A DNA stretch of 64,000 nucleotides from Thermoanaerobacter ethanolicus JW 200 (GTDB taxonomy: Bacteria; Bacillota; Thermoanaerobacteria; Thermoanaerobacterales; Thermoanaerobacteraceae). The notes beneath the pieces were generated by a model, which had not been told where the DNA came from, made no database searches, and saw only the letters and a list, made by a program, of their open reading frames with translations. This document shows, one piece after another, positions 57,692 to 64,000 of this stretch. The stretch is from NCBI RefSeq assembly GCF_003722315.1, contig NZ_CP033580.1:1239001-1303000 (forward strand). Reading direction: 5' to 3'. Both the position numbers and the translations under genes were made by a program. Numbering within the stretch: the first letter of the stretch is position 1; each line of letters opens with the position of its first letter.

Positions 57692-58645
57692 TTGGAGGAA
57701 GAAATTTCATTAAGAGAACTTATTGAGGTAATTTTAAAATATAAAAAAACAATCATTATTGTAACTCTTGCTGCAACTTTAGTAGCAGCAGTGCTTAGTT
57801 TTTTCATAATAAAACCCACCTATGAAGCTACTACAACTTTGTCTGTTACTGATGTAACACCTGAAACAGGTTTTTTTGGTTCGAATACCACGGTTATTCT
57901 TCCGGGAAAAGATTCAGATCTGCCGGCAGTACAAAGTGACAGCATAGAAAAAGATTTATCTTTGTTGCTGTCTTCACTTTTGAAATATCCTGATATGTCA
58001 GTGGAGGCATTTAAAGAAGAGGTTACTAATCCTATTGTTCTTATGAATACTGTAAAACAATTAGGATTAGATCCTCAAAAGTACACAGTAGAAAATTTAA
58101 AAAAGCAAATTTCAGTTTCTGTCGTTAATAATACAAATCTTATAACAGTAACTGTAAAGGAAAATGATCCAAAGCTTGCGGCAAAAATTGCAGATACAAT
58201 AGCCCAAAATTTTCGGACTTATATCATTGAGAGGAATAACAGGCAGACAGATAAATTAATCGAAACTTTGAACAAACTTATAACTCTCCAAAATGATAAA
58301 ATAAAAGAGGCAACAGCGGAACTTAATAAAGTTCAAACAAATTCTCAAGACAAGCTTTTAATTGAGCAGAAACAAAAACAGTTGGATTTACTAAAAAGCA
58401 CACGAGATATAATGTTAGAAAAATATAATATACTGGAATTAGTTAAAGAATCAGATCTTGGAAAACAAAGCATTCTTATAACTAGCAAAGCTTTAGTCCC
58501 AGATAAACCAATAGCACCTAAAAAGTCATTGAATATAATTATAACATTTATATTAGGTCTTATGGTCAGTATTTTTATAATATTCTTTATAGAATATTGG
58601 AAGAATAGTGATCCTAAAAAAACTGTTAATATTCCACAAAAGTAG
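57692..58645 (+). CDS. Wzz/polysaccharide chain-length regulator
   Basis: 317 residues. An N-terminal membrane helix (about 18-40), an external coiled region (IETLNKLITLQNDKIKEATAELNKVQ) and a C-terminal helix (IIITFILGLMVSIFIIFFIEYW) with the preceding proline-rich VPDKPIAPKKSLN are typical of Wzz proteins. It sets the chain length of exported polysaccharide. The start is TTG at 57692 with AAAGGAG upstream. No glycosyltransferase genes follow, so the cluster looks reduced. Confidence 0.9.
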   Translation: MEEEISLRELIEVILKYKKTIIIVTLAATLVAAVLSFFIIKPTYEATTTLSVTDVTPETGFFGSNTTVILPGKDSDLPAVQSDSIEKDLSLLLSSLLKYPDMSVEAFKEEVTNPIVLMNTVKQLGLDPQKYTVENLKKQISVSVVNNTNLITVTVKENDPKLAAKIADTIAQNFRTYIIERNNRQTDKLIETLNKLITLQNDKIKEATAELNKVQTNSQDKLLIEQKQKQLDLLKSTRDIMLEKYNILELVKESDLGKQSILITSKALVPDKPIAPKKSLNIIITFILGLMVSIFIIFFIEYWKNSDPKKTVNIPQK

Positions 58646-58672
58646 AATTGTGAAAAAAGAATAATATTTTTT

Positions 58673-58721
58673 CTCCCGCCAAAAATATATTTAAAATAGA
58701 AAGAAAGGCGGGATTTTTTTG
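58673..58721 (+). promoter_or_regulatory. Terminator-like hairpin overlapping the next ribosome site
   Basis: TCCCGCC (58673-58679) and GGCGGGA (58707-58713) followed by TTTTTTT. The right arm is also the Shine-Dalgarno of the TTG start at 58719. It may end wzz transcription and control translation of the transporter. Confidence 0.5.
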
Positions 58722-59768
58722 ATTAGAAAAGAGATTTCGGCTTTTAAAGTTGCTGCAACTTATATAGGAACAGTAGTAGGAGCGGGATTTGCTTCGGGAC
58801 AAGAAATATTGCAATTTTTTGTATACCATGGAATTAACGGAATTATAGGGCTTTTAATTGCTATTTTTATGTTTGTGTTTTATGGGTATGTAATTTTGCG
58901 ATTAGGTAACAGGCTTAATGCCTCCTCCTATAAAAAGGTCATCATGAAGGCTGGGGGACCTTTATTTGGAAGGGTGATAGATTTAGTAGTTACATTTTTT
59001 TTGTTTGGAGCACTATCTGCAATGATAGCAGGTTGTGGGGCAATTTTTGAAGAGCAATTTGGGCTTTCTTCTGCTTTTGGTGGTGCAGTAATGGCAGTAT
59101 TATCGGTTGTAACAGTATTAACAGGAATTGGAGGAGTTATTTCTGCCATTTCTTTTGTCGTACCTTTGCTCTTGCTTGCCGTAATTATTGTGAGTATTTT
59201 TTCCCTTTTTTATGTACCAGACATTACGGTTATAACAACTGCTGACTTTCCTTTTAAAGCTGCAGTAAAAAATTTTGCATTGTCGGGAATACTTTATGCT
59301 TCCTATAATCTTTTGATGGCAGTTGCCATTCTTGCTCCTCTTGGACAGAAAACCTACGACAGGTCAAAACTAAGATGGGGAGCTATATTAGGAGGAATGG
59401 GATTAGGATTAGGAGCATTTTTGATATTTTTTACAATTCTTATAAATATGCCTACTGCTTCTTTATATGAGATACCCATGCTTTATGTTGCTGGTAAAAT
59501 TTCACTGGTTTTGAAATTTGTATACAGTTTTATTTTGATTGCAGAAATATATACTACGGCTGTTGGAAATCTATATGGGTTTGCGGCAAGGTTTACAGAA
59601 GTTGGGTCAGTGAAATATAAGATTTTTACTGTTGCCTCGGGGGGAATGGCCCTTGTAGCTAGTAGGTTTGGTTTTGCAAAACTTGTTCATTATTTATATC
59701 CTATCGCTGGTTATGGAGGCATTATTATGCTTATTGGCCTTACATATAGAATAATAAATCACAAATAA
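58719..59768 (+). CDS. YkvI-family membrane transporter
   Basis: 349 residues, about ten transmembrane helices, with the LeuT-fold start FKVAATYIGTVVGAGFASGQEILQFF (unwound first helix GTVVGAGFASGQE). The family is annotated as YkvI; substrate is not known, probably an amino-acid-like or ion-coupled solute. The TTG start at 58719 lies close to GGCGGGA. There is no clear partner gene. Confidence 0.82.
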   Translation: MIRKEISAFKVAATYIGTVVGAGFASGQEILQFFVYHGINGIIGLLIAIFMFVFYGYVILRLGNRLNASSYKKVIMKAGGPLFGRVIDLVVTFFLFGALSAMIAGCGAIFEEQFGLSSAFGGAVMAVLSVVTVLTGIGGVISAISFVVPLLLLAVIIVSIFSLFYVPDITVITTADFPFKAAVKNFALSGILYASYNLLMAVAILAPLGQKTYDRSKLRWGAILGGMGLGLGAFLIFFTILINMPTASLYEIPMLYVAGKISLVLKFVYSFILIAEIYTTAVGNLYGFAARFTEVGSVKYKIFTVASGGMALVASRFGFAKLVHYLYPIAGYGGIIMLIGLTYRIINHK

Positions 59769-59874
59769 TTTCAATTTTTGAGGTATAGCTAATTTTTTAT
59801 CTATAGAATGTCGAAAAATGTAGATGAGTATGTTAAAATATTTAATAGGACTAATGTTGGACGGAGGTGTAATA

Positions 59875-60534
59875 TTGGGGAACAAATATTTGTACGATAA
59901 AAAAACTGTATGCCCAGTATGTAAAAAAGAGTTTACATATACCAAAGTAAGATCTTCGCAATTGAAGGTGGAAGAAAGAGAAAGAGATTTTTATACTAAA
60001 TATAAAGATGGCATTAATCCTTTCTTTTATGAAGTTATTGTATGCCCAAATTGTGGATATGCTGCTTTGGAATCTGAATTTGACAGAATAACTAATGACA
60101 AAAAGGAAAAAATCTTATCACTGGTAACGGCTAAGTGGGTTAAAAGAGAATTTTCTGGTGAAAGAACACCTCAAAAAGCGTTAGAAGCCTATTTATTGGC
60201 TTTATATTGTTCCCAGATAAAAGAAGATAAGCCTATAGTTTTTGCGAAGACTTGTCTTAGAATTGCTTGGATATATAGGATTTTAAATGATAAGGTAAAT
60301 GAAGAAAAATATTTGAAATATGCATTGGATTCTTATATAAAAGCCTATAGTGGTTCGGATATATATGAAGAAGAAGTACTACTCATATATATGATAGCAG
60401 AACTTAATAGAATGTTAGGCAACAGGGAAGAGGCATTAAAATGGTATAATAAAGTGATAAATCATCCTGATAGGTCTCGATATAATTTAATAGTCAATCT
60501 TGCAAGAGATGGATGGCAAAGTTTAAAAGAATGA
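59875..60534 (+). CDS. DUF2225 family protein
   Basis: About 219 residues. Two CxxC pairs (VCPVCKKEF and VCPNCGYAAL) form a probable zinc site, followed by a helical TPR-like region (YLLALYCSQ..., EALKWYNKVINHPDRSRYN). Function unknown; the family is widespread in clostridia. I chose the TTG at 59875 because GGAGGTG precedes it; the frame from 59824 has no ribosome site. A TGTCGAAAAAT box lies upstream at 59810. Confidence 0.85.
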   Translation: MGNKYLYDKKTVCPVCKKEFTYTKVRSSQLKVEERERDFYTKYKDGINPFFYEVIVCPNCGYAALESEFDRITNDKKEKILSLVTAKWVKREFSGERTPQKALEAYLLALYCSQIKEDKPIVFAKTCLRIAWIYRILNDKVNEEKYLKYALDSYIKAYSGSDIYEEEVLLIYMIAELNRMLGNREEALKWYNKVINHPDRSRYNLIVNLARDGWQSLKE

Positions 60535-60570
60535 GGGCATGTTTTTTAGAATGCCCTCATATTTTATTTA
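60532..60570 (+). terminator. Terminator after the DUF2225 gene
   Basis: TGAGGGCAT (60532-60540) and ATGCCCTCA (60551-60559), then TATTTTATTTA. The stop codon is the first stem triplet. Confidence 0.85.
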
Positions 60571-60601
60571 GAGAGCAAAAAGTTTAAGAAAGGGGATTGG
60601 G

Positions 60602-63277
60602 ATGTCTTACGGTAAGAAGCAAATGCAACAAACAATTTACTACTTTGATAAAACTGACTTTACCGGCTTAAATAGTCAAGAAGCGCAAAAAAGGTTATTG
60701 AAATATGGGCCGAATATATTGGAGGAAGGGCACAAAGTTAGTCCTTTGCAAATATTTTTAAATCAGTTTCAAGATTTTATGGTGATGGTTTTATTGGCAG
60801 CAACTTTAATTTCTGCTATGATGGGAGAATTAGCGGATGCTTTGACAATAACGATAATCGTCATTTTAAATGCTGTATTAGGATTTATCCAAGAATATAG
60901 AACAGAGCAGTCTTTGGAAGCTTTAAAAAAACTTGCAGCGCCTATTGCAAAAGTTTTGAGGGATGGAGAACAAAAAGAGATAGAGGCTTCTCAGATTGTA
61001 ATAGATGATATTATTATTTTGGAGGCGGGAGATAAAGTTCCAGCAGATGCTGTTTTGATAGAAAGTCATAATTTAGAAGTGGATGAATCGATTTTAACTG
61101 GTGAGTCAGTCCCTGTCCACAAGGAAGCTGTAAACAATGTAAAAAGAGCGGTAGTAACTGATAGTAATGTAGTTTATATGGGTACTATTGTTACGAAAGG
61201 AAGAGGGAAAGCTATTGTAACTGCTACAGGTATGCAAACAGAAATGGGGAAAATTGCAGGAATGATTAAAGATATTGAAGGAGATGAAACGCCATTACAA
61301 AAAAGACTCAATAAACTTGGAAAAGTATTAGTAGCAGGAGCTCTTGCTATATGCGGTATTGTAATAGTATTAGGAATAATAAGAGGAGAGTCTTTGTATT
61401 ATATGTTTTTATCAGGTGTAAGCCTTGCAGTTGCTGCTATTCCTGAGGGACTTCCTGCTGTTGTTACAGTTTCTCTGGCTATTGGGGTACAAAGGATGCT
61501 TAAAAGAAATGCATTAATAAGAAAATTACCTGCTGTTGAAACTTTGGGATGCACTAATGTAATATGTACGGATAAGACAGGTACTTTGACAGAGAACAAA
61601 ATGACTGTGACAAAAGTGTTTTGCGATGAAGAAGTTTTTGAAATAAAAGGTGATAAAAGTAAAAAATTTACTACAATGAGAAATAAAGAGAGAAGCGCTT
61701 TTAGAAAGATGGTGGAGATAGGGGCATTGTGCAATAACGCAAAGATTAAGAGGGAGAAGATAAAAATTGGCAAAGAAACTTTAGAAGAAGAAAAATACAT
61801 AGGAGACCCTACTGAAGCTGCTATACTTTCTTTTTCAATGAAATCAGGACTTTCTCTTGAATTGGTAGAAAATATTAAAAGAATGGAGGAAATTCCTTTT
61901 GATTCAGATAGAAAAAGGATGTCTGTTATTGTGGAGATAAATGGTGAAAAATATGCGTATGTAAAAGGTGCTCCAGATGTAATATTGGACCTTTGTACAT
62001 ATAAATATACAGAAGGCAGAGAAGTGCCCCTTACTGTTTTTGATAAAAAAAGAATATTAGATATCAATGAAAGTTTTGGCAGGGAAGCTTTGAGAGTATT
62101 GGCCTTTGCTTACAAAAAGCTTCCTCCTAAATTTCCAATGGTTGCAGAATTTATAGAAAAAGATTTGGTTTTTGTAGGATTGGAAGGGATGATAGACCCT
62201 CCTCGAGGGGAAGTATATGGTGCAGTTTTAAAATGTAAGATGGCAGGAATAAAACCGGTTATGATAACAGGTGACCACAAGATTACTGCAACTGCTATAG
62301 CAAAAGAATTAAAAATATTAGGGGAAAATGATAAAGTGATTACAGGGCAGGATTTAGATAACATGGAAGATAAGGACCTTGAGAAAGTTTGTACAAATAT
62401 TAGTGTTTATGCAAGGGTAACCCCAAAACATAAGCTCAGAATTGTCAGAGTCCTTAAAAACAAAGGTTTTACAGTAGCAATGACAGGGGATGGGGTAAAT
62501 GATGCCCCTGCTTTGAAAGAGGCAGATATAGGTATTGCTATGGGAAAAGGAGGAACAGAAGTTGCAAAAGAGGCTTCCTCTATGATTTTATTAGATGATA
62601 ATTTTGCTACTATTGTGGCAGCTGTTGAAGAAGGAAGAATAATTTATGACAATATACGAAAGTTTATACGATTTTTGCTTTCTTGTAATCTTGGAGAAGT
62701 TTTGACTATGTTTTTTGCAGCTTTAATGGCCTTAAAATTGCCTCTTGCTCCAATTCAAATATTAACGGTCAATCTTGTTACTGATGGGTTGCCGGCTTTA
62801 GCTCTGGGGATGGATCCTCCTGAAAAAGAAATAATGATGATGAGACCGAGAAATGCTAAAGAAAGTGTATTTTCAAGAGGGTTGGGTATAAGAATCATTA
62901 TAGTGGGATTTTTAATGGCATTGAGTACTCTTGGAGCATATGTATTTGCATTAAGTTATGGGACATTAGAAAAAGCTAGAACTATAGCTTTTGCTACATT
63001 AGTGATGGTAGAGCTGATACACGCCTTTGAATGTAGGTCAGAAAGAAATTTAATTTTTGAGATAGGGATTTTTACTAATCCTTACTTGGTGTTAGCAGTT
63101 TTGACATCATTTTTGCTTTTCTTAGCTACAATATATATTCCACCTTTAAGTGTTGTGTTTAAGACAACAGTGCTTACTGGCTATGATTGGCTGGTCGTGG
63201 TGTTTTTCTCTTCAATAGAATTTGTATTTAACAATCTTTATACTGCTTATATAGTACCATTAACTAAGGCGAAGTGA
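60602..63277 (+). CDS. Calcium-transporting P-type ATPase (PMCA/SERCA-like)
   Basis: 891 residues. Motifs in order: TGES in the actuator domain ([10 protein letters not shown]), [11 protein letters not shown] in helix M4, phosphorylated Asp in [19 protein letters not shown] in the nucleotide site, MITGDH, and [22 protein letters not shown]. Helices M5-M6 have [10 protein letters not shown] and [15 protein letters not shown]. It exports Ca2+ from the cell. AAGGGGATTGGG precedes the ATG. Its last codons form half of the bidirectional palindrome. Confidence 0.95.
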   Translation: MSYGKKQMQQTIYYFDKTDFTGLNSQEAQKRLLKYGPNILEEGHKVSPLQIFLNQFQDFMVMVLLAATLISAMMGELADALTITIIVILNAVLGFIQEYRTEQSLEALKKLAAPIAKVLRDGEQKEIEASQIVIDDIIILEAGDKVPADAVLIESHNLEVDESILTGESVPVHKEAVNNVKRAVVTDSNVVYMGTIVTKGRGKAIVTATGMQTEMGKIAGMIKDIEGDETPLQKRLNKLGKVLVAGALAICGIVIVLGIIRGESLYYMFLSGVSLAVAAIPEGLPAVVTVSLAIGVQRMLKRNALIRKLPAVETLGCTNVICTDKTGTLTENKMTVTKVFCDEEVFEIKGDKSKKFTTMRNKERSAFRKMVEIGALCNNAKIKREKIKIGKETLEEEKYIGDPTEAAILSFSMKSGLSLELVENIKRMEEIPFDSDRKRMSVIVEINGEKYAYVKGAPDVILDLCTYKYTEGREVPLTVFDKKRILDINESFGREALRVLAFAYKKLPPKFPMVAEFIEKDLVFVGLEGMIDPPRGEVYGAVLKCKMAGIKPVMITGDHKITATAIAKELKILGENDKVITGQDLDNMEDKDLEKVCTNISVYARVTPKHKLRIVRVLKNKGFTVAMTGDGVNDAPALKEADIGIAMGKGGTEVAKEASSMILLDDNFATIVAAVEEGRIIYDNIRKFIRFLLSCNLGEVLTMFFAALMALKLPLAPIQILTVNLVTDGLPALALGMDPPEKEIMMMRPRNAKESVFSRGLGIRIIIVGFLMALSTLGAYVFALSYGTLEKARTIAFATLVMVELIHAFECRSERNLIFEIGIFTNPYLVLAVLTSFLLFLATIYIPPLSVVFKTTVLTGYDWLVVVFFSSIEFVFNNLYTAYIVPLTKAK

Positions 63278-63295
63278 AGTCACTTCGCCTTAGTT
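63262..63295. terminator. Palindromic bidirectional terminator inside two gene ends
   Basis: AACTAAGGCGAAGTGA (63262-63277), centre AG, then its exact inverse complement (63280-63295). Sixteen pairs. Both convergent genes end inside it, and read from either side it encodes Thr-Lys-Ala-Lys-stop. Confidence 0.85.
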
Positions 63296-63615
63296 TGTAA
63301 TACTTTTAGAGAATATCGAAGTTCTAAATAATTTACTAATCTTGCTATTAGCTCTTTTTTGTCTTTTTCTAACCAATTCCATTTATGTCTGTAATCAGCC
63401 ACTACTGATTTTATAAAGTCATTGGGAATCTTGGAAGAAAATTTTTTGTAAACAAACAATCTTGAAACTTTCCCATCTCCTTTTTCTAAAGTAACAGGAT
63501 TTATTCCGTAACTTACTTTTTCTTTTTGTACCAATGCGTACCAGTTATAGTCATCAATTCTTCCGTAGATGATTCCATACTGGTTATTTTTACTTTCTAC
63601 TGTTATTTTGGGCAT
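63280..63615 (-). CDS. Hypothetical protein, 111 residues
   Basis: Not recognised. An N-terminal beta-rich half (MPKITVESKNNQYGIIYGRIDDYNWYALVQ) is followed by a basic helical half (FIKSVVADYRHKWNWLEKDKKELIARLVNYLELRYSLKVL). The ATG at 63615 is chosen because GGAGGT lies 9 bases upstream. It lies 57 bases after ndk on the same strand and may be read with it. Confidence 0.75.
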   Translation of the reverse strand: MPKITVESKNNQYGIIYGRIDDYNWYALVQKEKVSYGINPVTLEKGDGKVSRLFVYKKFSSKIPNDFIKSVVADYRHKWNWLEKDKKELIARLVNYLELRYSLKVLQTKAK

Positions 63616-63672
63616 AAGGTATACCTCCAATAGTTTTCTCTATTAGAGTTTATGCCCTGTCCACAAAAATAT

Positions 63673-64000
63673 TCATGCTAATTCAGGAAACCACAGTGCT
63701 ATTTCTCTTTTTGCAGATTCAATACTATCTGAACCGTGAATAATGTTAAAAGTAGTACTAGAAGCAAAATCACCTCTTATCGTTCCAGGGAGGGCCTCTT
63801 CCACTTTAGTAGCACCGTTTAATAATCTAACTATTTTTACGGCGTTTTCTCCTTCTAGTACCATTGCAAAGACAGGACCTGAGGACATGTACTGTATTAA
63901 AGGTTTGTAGTAAGGCTTGCCTTTGTGTTCCTCGTAGTGCTTTTCTAAAAGCTCAATTGTTGGAGTTATTACTTTTGCCGCTTTAAGCCTTAAACCTTTG
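63673..64000 (-). CDS. ndk: Nucleoside diphosphate kinase, C-terminal part (runs off window)
   Basis: The last 108 codons: KGLRLKAAKVITPTIELLEKHYEEHKGKPYYKPLIQYMSSGPVF is split here for length as GLRLKAAK, EHKGKPYY and YMSSGPVFAMV, then GATKVEEALPGTIRGDF and the catalytic His in FNIIHGSDSIESAKREI. The enzyme exchanges phosphate between nucleoside di- and triphosphates through this His. The first 25-30 residues lie beyond base 64000. An internal Met at 63888 is not the start. Confidence 0.95.
   Translation of the reverse strand, partial: KGLRLKAAKVITPTIELLEKHYEEHKGKPYYKPLIQYMSSGPVFAMVLEGENAVKIVRLLNGATKVEEALPGTIRGDFASSTTFNIIHGSDSIESAKREIALWFPELA

Overview
The window is AT-rich, low-GC Firmicute DNA. 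The gene content (a complete clostridial lysine-fermentation operon, LoaP, Spo0A-like TGTCGA boxes, RtcB, class C group II introns) fits a thermophilic anaerobe of the Thermoanaerobacter/Caldanaerobacter type. The genus is an inference from gene content and protein similarity, not from a marker gene. I saw no rRNA or tRNA gene and no CRISPR array.

Layout. 1-10 kb is a graveyard of mobile DNA: the end of one insertion sequence (IS-A copy 1), a twice-frameshifted dGTPase gene, an AbiA-like reverse transcriptase-HEPN defence gene cut by an IS110 and an IS1380 element, a mannose-1-phosphate guanylyltransferase remnant, and an IS30 element. 10-18 kb carries small accessory genes (pRiA4b ORF-3 family, NERD nuclease-like, Rpn-type nuclease), then a second IS-A copy with an IS4-type element nested in its leader. 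18-26 kb is chromosomal core: DUF protein, lemA-htpX, phosphodiesterase, aldo/keto reductase, rtcB, Nramp transporter. 26-37.5 kb is a defence and toxin-antitoxin island: PIN module, lone nucleotidyltransferase, HicBA, tautomerase, a complete type II Wadjet system (jetABCD), and MntA-HepT. 37.4-41 kb holds a beta-CASP RNase, a GC-rich folded element and pdxST. 40.9-44.8 kb is two back-to-back group IIC introns. 44.8-53.6 kb is the lysine-fermentation operon kal-kce-kdd-kamA-kamB-kamC-kamD-kamE behind a lysine riboswitch. 53.6-64 kb has a deletion-fused permease remnant, a LoaP/phosphomannomutase/GalU/Wzz surface-polysaccharide set, a YkvI transporter, a DUF2225 protein, a Ca2+ P-type ATPase, a hypothetical gene and the 3' part of ndk.

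How it works together. Lysine is converted by KamA to beta-lysine, by KamDE to 3,5-diaminohexanoate, by Kdd to 3-keto-5-aminohexanoate, by Kce (with acetyl-CoA) to 3-aminobutyryl-CoA plus acetoacetate, and by Kal to crotonyl-CoA. KamB/KamC are the predicted repair chaperones of the B12-dependent KamDE. PLP, needed by KamA and KamDE, is made by the neighbouring pdxST. The riboswitch P1 helix competes directly with a terminator, so lysine should switch the operon ON.

The main observations are the ON-type lysine switch, the tandem group IIC introns, the AbiA-like gene with a precisely reconstructable IS junction, RBS-sequestering hairpins shared by four unrelated IS families, a repeated TGTCGA-box promoter module in front of four genes, and a GC-rich folded element of unknown origin.
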